Positions 9,010 to 18,399 of a stretch of 64,000 bases of DNA are shown one piece after another; position 1 is the stretch's first letter; each line of letters opens with the position of its first letter. The notes under the pieces are model-generated. The model did not search any database and had not been told where the DNA came from. It saw only the letters and a list, made by a program, of their open reading frames with translations. The translations under genes were made by a program, and so were the position numbers. Source of the DNA: Actinomycetaceae bacterium (GTDB taxonomy: Bacteria > Actinomycetota > Actinomycetes > Actinomycetales > Actinomycetaceae); the NCBI GenBank assembly GCA_030530685.1, contig JAUMUM010000002.1, positions 62,001 through 126,000 on the forward strand, written 5' to 3'.

Positions 9010-10686
9010 TCACATCCTTTCGGGGGCGCTGACACCCAGCAGCTCCAGGCCATTGGCCAGGACCTGGCGGGCCGCGTCATTGACCCACAGGCGGGTGCGG
9101 TGCAGGTCGGTGACCTCCTCGTCGGCGCGCGGGGTCACGCGTGCCTTGCCGTACCAGGCGTGGTAAGCCGATGCCACCTCTTCGAGGTAGCGCGCGATGC
9201 GGTGGGGCTCGCGCAGCCGGGCCGCCTGGGCGACGATGTCGGGCATCCGCGCAAGGGTCCCCAGCAGGTCCGAGTCAACCTGCTCGAGGACCTCGGGGGC
9301 GAAGCCCTCCTCGCGGCGCACCGAGTGCTCGGCGGCATTGTGAGCCACCGAGCACGTGCGCGCGTGCGCGTACTGCACGTAGAAGACGGGGTTGTCATTG
9401 GTGCGCGAGGTCAGCACATCGAGGTCGAGTTCCAGCGTGGTATCCACCGAGGCGCGGACCAGCGCGTACCGGGCGGCATCCACGCCAACGCTCTCGACGA
9501 GGTCTTCCATCGTGACGATATTGCCGGCCCGCTTGGACATGCGCACGGGCTCGCCGGAGCGCACAACGTTGACGAGCTGGCCGATGAGGATCTCCATATT
9601 GGCGCCCGGTCCGGCCTCGTCGCCGTATGCGCGGGCCATGGCATACATGCGGCCGATGTAGCCATGGTGGTCGGCCCCGAACATGAAGATGCACTGGTCT
9701 GCGCCGCGCTCGCGCTTGTCGAGGAAGTAGGCGAGGTCGGCCGCGAAGTAGGCGGCCTCGCCATCGGACTTGATGATGACGCGGTCCTTGTCGTCACCGA
9801 ACCGGGAGGAGCGCAGCCAGATCGCGCCGTCCTCGTCGAAGATGACGCCGCGCTCGCGCAGGATGCCGATCGCCTGGTCCACGGCACCCGACTCGTGGAG
9901 CGATTGTTCGTGGAAGAAGACATCGAAGTCCGAGCGGAAATCGTGGAGGGAGTTCTTGATCTCCTCGAACATGAGCTCCACTCCGCGCTTGCGGAAAACC
10001 TCTTCGGCCCTGTCGTCGGGCAACGTGGTGGGGTCCGGCTCGCCGTCGCGTGCGCACTGCGCCACCACTTCGCTCGCGATGTCGGCAATGTACTGGCCGC
10101 CGTAGCCGTTTTCCGGGACCGGCAGACCCCTGGCGCGGGCCAGGAGAGACTGGGCGAAGTGGTCGATCTGGTTGCCGTGGTCGTTGAAGTAGTATTCGCG
10201 CACGACCTCGGCGCCGGAGAATGCAAGCACCCGTGCCAGGGCGTCGCCGACGACGGCCCACCGGGTGTGCCCGATGTGCAGCGGGCCCGTCGGATTGGCC
10301 GAGACGTACTCGAGGTTGACGGTGTGCCCCGCCGCGACGTCGGTCCGGCCGTAGTCGGCGCCCGCGGAAAGGATGGCGCGCGCAAGCTCACCCGTGGACG
10401 CAGCCGACAGGCGAATGTTGACGAAGCCGGGGCCGGCGACGTCGGCCGACTCGATGTCCTCGTGGCGAGCGAGCCTGGAGGACAGGACGACGGCGAGATC
10501 GCGCGGTTTCATCCCCGCCCGCTTGGCCAGCTGCATGGCGATGTTCGTGGACCAGTCGCCGTGATCGCGCGATCTCGGGCGCTCAACCCTGATGTCGGGA
10601 AGGTCCCCCTCAATGGTCAGGGAGCCTTCGGAAATGGCTGCTGCGAGTTCGGATGCGATGAGCTGGCTGAGTTCTTCGGGAGTCAC
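9010..10686 (-). CDS. argS: Arginyl-tRNA synthetase
   Basis: ArgS attaches arginine to tRNA-Arg. The 558-residue class I synthetase has the N-terminal additional domain, the HIGH motif as LHIGHTRW at about residues 136-143, a KMSKS equivalent RMSKRAGN near residue 380, and an all-helical anticodon-binding C-terminus ending [10 protein letters not shown]. The start is a GTG at 10686 with no Shine-Dalgarno sequence. Instead a -10-like TACGAT ends eight bases upstream, so the mRNA is probably leaderless. It heads an argS-lysA operon and lies about 250 bp from a divergent tRNA-Arg(CCG) gene. Confidence 0.94.
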   Translation of the reverse strand: MTPEELSQLIASELAAAISEGSLTIEGDLPDIRVERPRSRDHGDWSTNIAMQLAKRAGMKPRDLAVVLSSRLARHEDIESADVAGPGFVNIRLSAASTGELARAILSAGADYGRTDVAAGHTVNLEYVSANPTGPLHIGHTRWAVVGDALARVLAFSGAEVVREYYFNDHGNQIDHFAQSLLARARGLPVPENGYGGQYIADIASEVVAQCARDGEPDPTTLPDDRAEEVFRKRGVELMFEEIKNSLHDFRSDFDVFFHEQSLHESGAVDQAIGILRERGVIFDEDGAIWLRSSRFGDDKDRVIIKSDGEAAYFAADLAYFLDKRERGADQCIFMFGADHHGYIGRMYAMARAYGDEAGPGANMEILIGQLVNVVRSGEPVRMSKRAGNIVTMEDLVESVGVDAARYALVRASVDTTLELDLDVLTSRTNDNPVFYVQYAHARTCSVAHNAAEHSVRREEGFAPEVLEQVDSDLLGTLARMPDIVAQAARLREPHRIARYLEEVASAYHAWYGKARVTPRADEEVTDLHRTRLWVNDAARQVLANGLELLGVSAPERM

Positions 10687-10693
10687 GGCTTAG

Positions 10694-10724
10694 ATCGTAC
10701 ACTGAGCGGCACGCCGGCTCCCAA
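10694..10724 (-). promoter_or_regulatory. Candidate leaderless promoter of argS
   Basis: On the minus strand TTGGGA (10719-10724) and TACGAT (10694-10699) are separated by 19 bp, and the GTG start follows seven bases after the -10 box. The absence of any Shine-Dalgarno sequence supports a leaderless transcript. The spacer is slightly long. Confidence 0.45.
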
Positions 10725-10923
10725 ACGCGGCCAGCCAGCGGGATGGCGACGTCGCAAGGCCGGCAATCGCGCCGATGATGGCGCCGATAGTGGGCCTCGG
10801 ACGGCGCGAATGCTCCCGTAACGGTACCCTGCGCGGAACTCGGGCACCGGCGGACCCGGCGCGGGGGCCGACGTCGACCTCGGGATATTCGACGTTCGGT
10901 GCACCGAGCGGCCGCAAAGCTGC

Positions 10924-10929
10924 TAAAGT
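10924..10929 (+). promoter_or_regulatory. Possible -10 box for tRNA-Arg
   Basis: TAAAGT lies ten bases before the mature tRNA 5' end, a suitable distance for a short 5' leader. No good -35 box is visible at 16-19 bp. Confidence 0.35.
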
Positions 10930-10939
10930 TATCCGGCGG

Positions 10940-11012
10940 GCCCCAGTAGCTCAGTGGATAGAGCGTTTGCCTCCGGAGCAAAAGGTCGCAGGTTCGAATC
11001 CTGTCTGGGGCG
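10940..11012 (+). tRNA. tRNA-Arg (anticodon CCG)
   Basis: The 73-base sequence folds as a full cloverleaf. The acceptor stem is GCCCCAG/CTGGGGC. The D-arm is GCTCAGTGGATAGAGC. The anticodon stem is TTTGC/GCAAA around the loop CTCCGGA, which puts CCG at positions 34-36. The T-arm is GCAGG-TTCGAAT-CCTGT. The discriminator is G and the 3' CCA is not encoded. It reads CGG, a frequent arginine codon in this GC-rich genome. A strong terminator follows. No repeated 3' end that would suggest an integrated element is visible in the window. Confidence 0.97.
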
Positions 11013-11021
11013 CGGTGTGAA

Positions 11022-11060
11022 GTCCCGGGACGTCGTTAACGGATGTCCCGGGTTTCGTTT
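11022..11060 (+). terminator. tRNA-Arg terminator
   Basis: CCCGGGAC (11024-11031) pairs with GTCCCGGG (11045-11052) around a 13-base loop containing GTTAAC. The stem is followed directly by TTTCGTTT. This is a good intrinsic terminator about ten bases beyond the tRNA. Confidence 0.8.
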
Positions 11061-11147
11061 GTCGCGGGTGGTTGTGGGTTTTTTGGGCCCGGTTTGATGC
11101 CGAGTGGTCGGAAGTGTCGTGTCGATGGTCGGGTCGCCGACGATCGA

Positions 11148-11185
11148 CTGCCACCGCGTCAACTAGCCTGCCACCGCGTCAACTA
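11148..11185. repeat. 20-bp tandem duplication at the ugpQ stop codon
   Basis: CTGCCACCGCGTCAACTA is perfect at 11148-11165 and 11168-11185, a 20-bp period. The second copy contains the stop codon of the minus-strand glycerophosphodiesterase gene, so the duplication copied the gene's very end into the spacer. Confidence 0.8.
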
Positions 11186-11980
11186 ACGCTGCGCCGCACC
11201 TGTGATCGGGTAGCCACGGGCGGCGAGGTGCTCGCGCATCGCCGTCGGCACGTCGGTGACGATCCCGTCGACGCCCATACCCATCAGCCGTTCGGCCAGT
11301 TCGACATCGTCGATCGTCCAGGCGTGAACAGCCAGTCCCCTGGCGTGGGCGGCCTCGACGAATCCGGGCGTGAGCACCGGCAGGCCTGCGCTACGCAGAG
11401 GCACCTGCACGGCCTGCACGCCACGCTCCGGGCCCGGCACGGACGCCATCACCCGCTGCCGGGGCCTGGCTGGCAGGCGGCTGGCGGCCACAATCCGTGC
11501 CACTGCGCCCGTTCCCAGCGAGCTTGCCACGGCCGGCATGAGCGAACGCAAGCAGCGCAGACGCCGCTCGGAGAAACTTGCAATGCACACGCGCTGACCG
11601 GCCGAAGTGGAGCGTACCGCGCGCACGAGCGGCTCCACCGCGCCGTTGCTCTTGGCGTCAATATTGAACACGAGCCCGGGGCACGCGTCGAGGGCCTCGT
11701 CGACCCGCACGATCCGATTGCCCGAGGTATCGCGCACACGCTGGAGTTCGCGCCAGGTGTACGAGGAGACCCGGCCCTTCCCGTCGGTCGTCCTGTCCAG
11801 GCGGTCGTCGTGGAAGAAGACGGCGATGCCGTCCGACGTGGCGTGCACGTCCGTCTCGACGTGTCCAAAGCCGGCGTCGCGCACGGCAATGAAGGCGTCG
11901 ATGGAGTTCTCGGGCTGCTCCCTCCCGCCGCCGCGGTGGGCGAGGATGACGGGCTGGCCGATCGAGTACAACCTGGTCAT
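11183..11980 (-). CDS. Glycerophosphodiester phosphodiesterase
   Basis: The enzyme hydrolyses glycerophosphodiesters to an alcohol and glycerol 3-phosphate with a divalent metal. The 265-residue TIM-barrel protein has the family signatures: HRG at residues 15-17 (AHRGGGREQPENS), the metal-binding Glu42 and Asp44 (HVETDVHATSDG) and His57 in FFHDD. Later KSNG and the C-terminal AWTIDDVELAERLMGMGVDG complete the GDPD core. The ATG at 11980 overlaps the upstream M23 peptidase stop (TGATG), so the two are coupled. There is no signal peptide, so it is probably cytoplasmic like UgpQ. An in-frame GTG nine bases upstream is possible. Confidence 0.9.
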   Translation of the reverse strand: MTRLYSIGQPVILAHRGGGREQPENSIDAFIAVRDAGFGHVETDVHATSDGIAVFFHDDRLDRTTDGKGRVSSYTWRELQRVRDTSGNRIVRVDEALDACPGLVFNIDAKSNGAVEPLVRAVRSTSAGQRVCIASFSERRLRCLRSLMPAVASSLGTGAVARIVAASRLPARPRQRVMASVPGPERGVQAVQVPLRSAGLPVLTPGFVEAAHARGLAVHAWTIDDVELAERLMGMGVDGIVTDVPTAMREHLAARGYPITGAAQR

Positions 11981-14124
11981 CAGCCGCACAGCCCGGAGAT
12001 GTCTCCTGCCTGATGGTCCTGGAGGAACTTGACGGGGTCGACGAGCTGGTCATCGGCGTCGTGAACCTCGAAGTGCAGATGCGGGCCGGTGGAGTTTCCA
12101 TTGGAGCCGACCAAGCCGATCTGATCGCCGGCCGAGACCGTGTCGCCCTGCTTGACGAGGACGCCGTCGTCGTACATGTGGACGTACCACGAATAGAACT
12201 TTTCGCCGTTGATCTCGTGCTCGATGATGATGAGGTTGTTCGAGCGCCCCTGGATTCCCGCGCCCGCATGCTTGACGGTTCCATTGGCCACGGCGTAGAT
12301 CGGCGTACCGGCTGGCGCACCGAAATCCTGCCCCGCGTGCGAGGACTGCGTTCCCGAGATCGGGTCCACCCGGTAGCCAAAGGGCGACGTCAGGCGGTAG
12401 CTGCCCTCCTTCAGGGGCATGACGATGGAATTGCTTTGGTCCGCGGCGTAGGCGGCGCGAAGGCCCTGCGCGCCGTCGACCTCGCACAGGCCGGCCGGAT
12501 TTTCCTCGGCCTGCGCCGAGACATCCAGATCCGCCGAACGCATGGCCGCCGAGCTATCACCGGTGAGTGACTCCGGGGTGCCCGCGCGCTGGCCGTCCGT
12601 GCCACCAACGAGTGAGTCGTTGAAATTCTGTGAGGCATTGGCCGGCGTGCCACCCGATGCGAAGCCGAGGATCGGGATGCCCACCGCCGTCAGCGTCAGA
12701 GCACCGGCCGCGACCCCCTGCAGCATCCACTTGCGCGTGCCGAACGCCGCCCCGCCTTCGGGCTCTTCGACCCTGTGCGAGACGATCTTCTTGGAATCCA
12801 GCTTCTGGGCATCCTGACGGCGCCGACGCTCCCTGCGCGAAAAGGCCGCGCTTTCGGAAAGGGCATCGGCGATCTCCTCGCCGGCCATGACATCGGTCGA
12901 CGGGTCGAGGCGGCCACCGAGAACCCTCTTTGTGAGCGCCTTCTGAAGACCGGCATCGTCCCGCTTGTCCCGTGCCTTGCCGGCATCCGACGCGGGCTCC
13001 GCCTTCGACGCCGAGGGGGTGTTCTTGCTCGGCCACTGGGGAACTATCTTCGTCGCATTATCGGAGCCAGGCGCACCCTCGGGGCTCGACCCGCCCGGGA
13101 CCTGCTCGAACGGCGCGCCAGCCTGGGGGGCGGGCATGCGACGCGAACGGCGACCCTGCGCCTGATCGTCCTGCGCTGGAGCATCCTGCACCTGCGGCAC
13201 CGGCCACGGTCGCTGCGAGCGGCGATTGAGAGCCTGCCCCTCACCAGCTTGTGCACGGGCCTGCCACGGCGAGGGCTGCGACGTATGCGACCTGGCGGCC
13301 TGCGTCGTCGGGCCGGCGGCCTGGGTACTCGGAACGGTAGCCTGTGCGGCTGCCCCGTACTCGACCTTGGGTTCCCTGGCAGGGCGCGCGGCGTTTGCCT
13401 GGGTCTGCTGCGAGCGACGAGTGCGGCTCGCCTGCTGCGGGCCAGCATCGCGTCGACCAACGCCCTTCGCTGAATCTGTGTGAGCCTCGGACGAATCCGC
13501 CCGGCGATGAGCCTGCCACTGCTCGCGCGGCGATGTCACGGCCCAGGCCTGGCCACTGCCAGACTGGGCTTCGCGCGCAGCCCGCCTGCGCGAAACGCCG
13601 TAGTGCTCACTCGTGGACGTCGCGGCCTGGGCCGCCTCGGTGACCTCGAAACGCACCCTTCGGGAACGCCGCGTGGGCCGCGCCTCCTCGGCCGCCGAAC
13701 CAGCCTGAACCCGCGAGCCATCGGTCGACGCCGCGAACTGGCCGCCCGCTGAGGAAGCCTGGCCGGCCCCCGACGAAGCCCGGGCATCCTGCCTGCGCGA
13801 ACGCCGCGCCGAGCCAACCACCTCAATGGGTGCCATTGGAGCGCCGAAGGCGTCATTGGAAGAGGAAACGAACCCCGCCTCGCGGGACGATCGTGCACCC
13901 GGCGCGAGGTGAGCTTGAGCGATGCCGGGAGAGCTCTGAAGGCGACGAGTGCGACGTCCAGCCGCCTCGCCGGGAACCTCGCGCTTGTTCTGGACGCGCC
14001 GCCCCGGGGCCACCTGGCCACCCGACGGACGCTGCTCCTGAGCGCGCAGCTCGCTGCGACGCATGCGGGTGCGCGGAGCCGACGCCCTTTCCTCAGGCAT
14101 CGAATACTCGGCGTGCTTACCCAC
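11980..14124 (-). CDS. Membrane-anchored M23 (LytM-type) peptidase with long N-terminal region
   Basis: The C-terminus (about residues 575-700) is a zinc peptidase of the LytM/lysostaphin family acting on peptidoglycan cross-bridges: SHAGQDFGAP gives the first His and Asp, and GPHLHFEVH gives the HxH pair. One membrane segment (about 466-490, LQGVAAGALTLTAVGIPIL) places the domain outside the cell. The preceding 465 residues are Ala/Arg/Gln/Ser-rich and low in complexity, presumably disordered cytoplasm, far longer than in typical M23 proteins. The GTG at 14124 has GGAGG eight bases upstream. The first gene of a pair with the phosphodiesterase. I infer a role in cell-wall remodelling; metal ligands look intact, so an active enzyme is more likely than a degenerate one. 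Confidence 0.88.
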   Translation of the reverse strand: MGKHAEYSMPEERASAPRTRMRRSELRAQEQRPSGGQVAPGRRVQNKREVPGEAAGRRTRRLQSSPGIAQAHLAPGARSSREAGFVSSSNDAFGAPMAPIEVVGSARRSRRQDARASSGAGQASSAGGQFAASTDGSRVQAGSAAEEARPTRRSRRVRFEVTEAAQAATSTSEHYGVSRRRAAREAQSGSGQAWAVTSPREQWQAHRRADSSEAHTDSAKGVGRRDAGPQQASRTRRSQQTQANAARPAREPKVEYGAAAQATVPSTQAAGPTTQAARSHTSQPSPWQARAQAGEGQALNRRSQRPWPVPQVQDAPAQDDQAQGRRSRRMPAPQAGAPFEQVPGGSSPEGAPGSDNATKIVPQWPSKNTPSASKAEPASDAGKARDKRDDAGLQKALTKRVLGGRLDPSTDVMAGEEIADALSESAAFSRRERRRRQDAQKLDSKKIVSHRVEEPEGGAAFGTRKWMLQGVAAGALTLTAVGIPILGFASGGTPANASQNFNDSLVGGTDGQRAGTPESLTGDSSAAMRSADLDVSAQAEENPAGLCEVDGAQGLRAAYAADQSNSIVMPLKEGSYRLTSPFGYRVDPISGTQSSHAGQDFGAPAGTPIYAVANGTVKHAGAGIQGRSNNLIIIEHEINGEKFYSWYVHMYDDGVLVKQGDTVSAGDQIGLVGSNGNSTGPHLHFEVHDADDQLVDPVKFLQDHQAGDISGLCG

Positions 14125-14624
14125 TAATTCATCCTCCGGTCGTAGGTGACCCTTCGCCACCACTGTCACAGAATGATAACGGAACGATCACGACGGGGCT
14201 ACACGCTTCACATTCCATCCCACGCAAACCTGGGGAAATGCCCAGAGCAACGCCGAAAACCACGTATAGCGATGTACGTCACGAAGTCAGCCCTAAGGTC
14301 CATCTCGACGCGACGACATACCTTCCGGCCGCGAGTCTGCCATACCTCCCCGGTCGGACGGCACCCCAAGAAAGCGAGACGCACATCTCGTCGAGCTCGC
14401 ATTCAAGCTCTCGCGCACACCCGCCTCCCCAACGAAGCGCACCATGCCACGCCTTTCTCTCGCGACCCTTTCCCCATGCCACGCCTCGGGCCACCCTGCT
14501 TCCGACCCCGCGGACACAAGCGCCTCTACAACCCCGCAGGCAGCTCGTCCAGGGACATTCGGCGCAAAACGTGATTTATGGAACGAAGTCTCGTAGCCTT
14601 GACTAATCGGAGTCCAGACGATCG
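14125..14624. other. 500-bp divergent spacer between M23 peptidase and kgd
   Basis: No gene is supported here. The spacer must hold promoters for both directions. On the minus strand TATCAT (14173-14178) is a possible -10 for the peptidase gene, without a clear -35. Before kgd there is only GGAG at 14609-14612, twelve bases from the ATG. The middle is pyrimidine/arginine-codon-like sequence of no evident function. Confidence 0.35.
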
Positions 14625-17600
14625 ATGGGGAACACATTGGCACCGCAGGCACATGAAGATTTCGGGCCGAACCAGGGATTCATCGAAGACCTCTACGTCG
14701 CATTCCTGGCCGACCCCTCCCAGGTTCCCCCGCAGTGGGGCGAACTCTTCCGCCGCTGGCGGACACAGGGCCGCAGCCCGGTGGAAGAACGGCAATCGTC
14801 CGTACCCACCGATCCTCAGACGGTGCGGGCGCAGGCCGAGGTTCACGCACAATCAGACTCTCGCCAGACGGACCTGGCCGCGATGTCCACGCGATCGGAT
14901 CTGCCACCGGCGCCCCTGGCGGCGTCACAGCCGGCCCGCACGCCCTATGCCAAGAGCTACAGCATCGCGGCCAGCGAAGGTTCCCTGGCCTCGGGGGCAA
15001 CGACGCGCCTGAAGGGCACGGCCCGATCCGTGGCGGCCAACATGGACGCCTCGCTTGCCATTCCCACGGCCACGTCGTTCCGGCAGATCCCCGTCAAGAC
15101 GATGTTCGACAATAGGATGCTCATCAATGAGCACCTGCAGGTATCGCGCGGCGGCAAGATCAGCTTCACCCACCTCATTGCCTACGCCGTGGTCGAAGCC
15201 CTCGTGCAAATGCCGGACATGAACAGCTCTTATGAACTGGCCGACGGCAAGCCTGCCATTCACCAGCCCGAGCACGTCAACTTCGGCCTAGCGATTGACG
15301 CCCGCCGCCCCGATGGCTCGCGCACGCTCGTCGTGCCCTCGATCAAGGCGGCCGAGCTCATGACCTTCCGCGAGTTCGTCAATGCCTACGAGGACCTCGT
15401 CCTGCGCGGCCGCGAGGGCAGTCTGGGCGTCGAAGACTTTCAGGGGACCACGGTCTCGCTGACCAACCCCGGCGGCATCGGCACGACGCAGTCCGTGCCG
15501 CGCCTCATGTCGGGGCAGGGGCTCATCGTCGGCGTCGGCTCGATGGTCTACCCGGCCGAGTTCGCGGGGACCTCGGACAAGGCGCTGTCGCGAATGGGCG
15601 TATCGCGGGTGCTCACTCTGACGTCCACCTACGATCACCGGATCATCCAGGGCGCGGCGTCGGGCGAATTCCTGCGCCTGGTGGAGACCAAGCTCCTGGG
15701 CAAGGACGGCTTCTACGAGCGCGTCTTTCTTTCAATGCACGTACCGGCCGAGCCCTACACGTGGGAGCGCGACGTCGAGTACACGAAGTCCGGCGAGCTC
15801 GACAAGCCGGCACGAGTGGCCAGGCTCATCCACTCCTACCGTTCCCGCGGACACCTCATCGCCGACCTCGACCCAATCGCCTTCAGGCCCCTGCGCCATC
15901 CCGACCTGGCACTATCGAGCTACGGCCTGACCGCCTGGGACCTCGACCGCCACTACCCCACCGGCGACTTCATGCCCGGCAATGACATGACGCTTCGGGA
16001 GGTTCTCTCGCAACTGCGCTGGACTTACTGTTCGACGGTCGGCTACGAGTACATGCACGTGACGGACCCCGCGCAGCGCCGATGGTTCCACGACCGGCTG
16101 GAGCGTCCGCGCGCCGTACTGACGGACGAGGAGCGCTTCCAGATCCTCGAAAAGCTCAACGAGGCCGAAGCCTTCGAAACCTTCCTCCACACCAAGTACG
16201 TCGGACAGAAGCGCTTCTCCCTGGAGGGGGGCGAGTCGCTCATTCCGGCGCTCGATGCGATCCTCTCCGGCGCGGCCCGGGACGGCATGGACTCGGTGGC
16301 CATTTCCATGTCCCATCGCGGCCGCCTCAACGTGCTGACGAATATCGCCGGCAAGTCCTACAAGCAGATCTTCACGGAGTTCGACGGCCTGATCGATCCG
16401 CGCTCCTACCAGGGCTCCGGCGACGTCAAGTACCACCTGGGAACCGAGGGAACGTACACCTCGCCCACGGGCCAGACCACCGGCGTCTACCTGGCGGCCA
16501 ATCCCTCGCACCTGGAAGCGGCGGGCGGCGTCCTCGAAGGCATCGTCCGCGCGCGCCAGGACCAGCTCGCCGAAATCGACGACGACGTCGACGCCCATGA
16601 AGACACCGTCCTTCCCATACTCATCCACGGCGACGCCGCCTTCGCCGGCCAGGGCGTGGTACCCGAGGTGCTCAATCTCTCCCAGCTGGCCGGGTACCGG
16701 ACGGGCGGCACAGTGCACATCATCGTCAACAACCAGATCGGATTCACGACGACCCCCAATGCGGGGCGCTCGTCCAACTACGCCACGGACATCGCCAAGG
16801 GCCTCCAGCTGCCGATCTTCCACGTCAATGGCGATGACCCCGAGGCCGTCGTGCGCGCCGCCGCCCTGGCCTACGAGTACCGCCAGGCCTTCCACAAGGA
16901 CGTCATCGTCGACATCATCTGCTACCGTCGGCGCGGACACAACGAAGGCGATGACCCGTCGATGACGCAGCCCGTCATGTACTCGCGGGTCGACTCAAAG
17001 CGCACCACCCGCCAGCTCTACAAGGAAGCCCTCCTGGGGCGCGGCGAGATCACAGCCGACCAGGCCGAGGCCTTCGAGGTCAACTACCAGGCGAACCTCA
17101 ATCACGCCTTCGCCGAGGTCAAGGAGGCCGAGGCCGCCGCGCGTTCCGGCGACGAGGACGCCATCGCCGGGCTGGAGTTGCCGGCGGCCCAGCAGCCCGA
17201 CGCAGGCACCATGATCGGCTGGACGAGCGCCACGAGCGCAGCGATCGTGGCCCGAATCGGCGAAGCCCACCTCCAGGTGCCGGACGGCTTCACCCTGCAC
17301 CCCAAGATAGCCCAGCTCTTCGAGCGGCGCGCCAAGATGGCTCGCGAGGGCGACATCGACTGGGGCATGGGCGAGCTGTTGGCCTTCGGCTCGCTGCTCA
17401 TCGACGGCCTTCCCGTGCGAATGTCCGGCCAGGACGTGCGGCGCGGCACCTTCGTGCAGCGTCACGCCACGGCCCACGATCTCCTCACGGGCGCCGAGTG
17501 GACGCCGCTCGACAGCCTCACGCACGACCAGGCGAAGCTGTGGATCTACGATTCGCCGCTGTCCGAGTACGCCGTCATGGCCTTTGAGTACGGGTACTCC

Positions 17601-18371
17601 GTCGAGCGGCCGGACGCCCTCGTCATCTGGGAGGCCCAGTTCGGCGACTTCGCCAATGGCGCACAGACGGTCGTCGACGAATTCGTCTCCTCGGCGTCGC
17701 AGAAGTGGACCCAGAACTCGTCGCTGGTCCTCATGCTGCCGCACGGGTACGAGGGCCAGGGCCCGGACCACTCCTCCGGCCGCATCGAGCGCTACCTCCA
17801 ACTGTGCGCGCAGGAGAACATGTGGGTGTGCCAGCCCTCGACCCCGGCCAACCATTTCCACATGCTGCGCACGCAGGCCTACGACAGGCCGCGCCGCCCC
17901 CTGGTGGCCTTCACGCCCAAGCAGCTGCTGCGTCGCAGGGGCGCCGTCTCGGCCGTCGAGGAGTTCACGAGCGGCGGTTTCCGTCCCGTCATCGGCGACG
18001 ACTTCGCCGACCGCGCCGGCGTGGACCGCGTGCTGCTGTGCTCGGGCCGCATCTACTACGACCTGATCGAGGAACGCGCCAAGCGGGGCGACGCGACGAC
18101 GGCGATCGTCCGGCTCGAGCAGTTCTATCCCCTGGCGTCCAGCGAACTGGGACAGGCCCTGGCCGCCTACCCCGGCGCCGAGATCGTCTGGGTTCAGGAC
18201 GAACCCGAAAACATGGGTCCCTGGCGTTTCCTCGCAACAACTCTTTTCCGCGCCCTTAAGATCGACGTGAGGCTGGTCTCGCGGCCCGAGTCGGCGTCCC
18301 CGTCCGCGGGCCTGACGAGGCAGCACGTTGCGGAGAACGCGCGGCTGATGGAGCAGGCCTTCGCGCGGTAG
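14625..18371 (+). CDS. kgd: Multifunctional 2-oxoglutarate dehydrogenase/decarboxylase (E2-E1 fusion)
   Basis: This 1248-residue enzyme is the actinobacterial Kgd/OdhA type: E1o decarboxylase fused behind an E2 succinyltransferase catalytic domain with no lipoyl domain. It converts 2-oxoglutarate in the TCA cycle with thiamine diphosphate. A short N-terminal helix (NQGFIEDLYVAFLADP) is followed by an Ala/Pro-rich linker and the E2 domain (about 135-370, catalytic His near 338 in STYDHRIIQGA). The E1 part then runs to the end (KRFSLEGGESLIP; HGDAAFAGQG near 667; VNNQIGFTTTPN; VQDEPENMGPWRF). In relatives the FHA protein OdhI/GarA inhibits it; that gene is not in this window. The ATG is preceded by GGAG at unusually long spacing. 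Confidence 0.95.
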   Translation: MGNTLAPQAHEDFGPNQGFIEDLYVAFLADPSQVPPQWGELFRRWRTQGRSPVEERQSSVPTDPQTVRAQAEVHAQSDSRQTDLAAMSTRSDLPPAPLAASQPARTPYAKSYSIAASEGSLASGATTRLKGTARSVAANMDASLAIPTATSFRQIPVKTMFDNRMLINEHLQVSRGGKISFTHLIAYAVVEALVQMPDMNSSYELADGKPAIHQPEHVNFGLAIDARRPDGSRTLVVPSIKAAELMTFREFVNAYEDLVLRGREGSLGVEDFQGTTVSLTNPGGIGTTQSVPRLMSGQGLIVGVGSMVYPAEFAGTSDKALSRMGVSRVLTLTSTYDHRIIQGAASGEFLRLVETKLLGKDGFYERVFLSMHVPAEPYTWERDVEYTKSGELDKPARVARLIHSYRSRGHLIADLDPIAFRPLRHPDLALSSYGLTAWDLDRHYPTGDFMPGNDMTLREVLSQLRWTYCSTVGYEYMHVTDPAQRRWFHDRLERPRAVLTDEERFQILEKLNEAEAFETFLHTKYVGQKRFSLEGGESLIPALDAILSGAARDGMDSVAISMSHRGRLNVLTNIAGKSYKQIFTEFDGLIDPRSYQGSGDVKYHLGTEGTYTSPTGQTTGVYLAANPSHLEAAGGVLEGIVRARQDQLAEIDDDVDAHEDTVLPILIHGDAAFAGQGVVPEVLNLSQLAGYRTGGTVHIIVNNQIGFTTTPNAGRSSNYATDIAKGLQLPIFHVNGDDPEAVVRAAALAYEYRQAFHKDVIVDIICYRRRGHNEGDDPSMTQPVMYSRVDSKRTTRQLYKEALLGRGEITADQAEAFEVNYQANLNHAFAEVKEAEAAARSGDEDAIAGLELPAAQQPDAGTMIGWTSATSAAIVARIGEAHLQVPDGFTLHPKIAQLFERRAKMAREGDIDWGMGELLAFGSLLIDGLPVRMSGQDVRRGTFVQRHATAHDLLTGAEWTPLDSLTHDQAKLWIYDSPLSEYAVMAFEYGYSVERPDALVIWEAQFGDFANGAQTVVDEFVSSASQKWTQNSSLVLMLPHGYEGQGPDHSSGRIERYLQLCAQENMWVCQPSTPANHFHMLRTQAYDRPRRPLVAFTPKQLLRRRGAVSAVEEFTSGGFRPVIGDDFADRAGVDRVLLCSGRIYYDLIEERAKRGDATTAIVRLEQFYPLASSELGQALAAYPGAEIVWVQDEPENMGPWRFLATTLFRALKIDVRLVSRPESASPSAGLTRQHVAENARLMEQAFAR

Positions 18372-18399
18372 AGGAGTTCGCGATAGAGGAGTTTGGGCT

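Noticed and set aside
8815-10821. 668-codon plus-strand frame opposite argS
   Set aside because: It mirrors argS, an unambiguous gene. No motif or ribosome-binding site supports it.
10940-11012. Phage attachment site at tRNA-Arg
   Set aside because: No integrase gene and no second copy of the tRNA 3' end is seen in the window.
10775-11020. 81-codon frame across the tRNA-Arg gene
   Set aside because: It runs through the tRNA and its leader. The tRNA cloverleaf explains the conservation of this stretch.
14599-14604. TTGACT before kgd as a -35 box
   Set aside because: It lies only 20 bases from the start codon, so a matching -10 would be inside the coding region.
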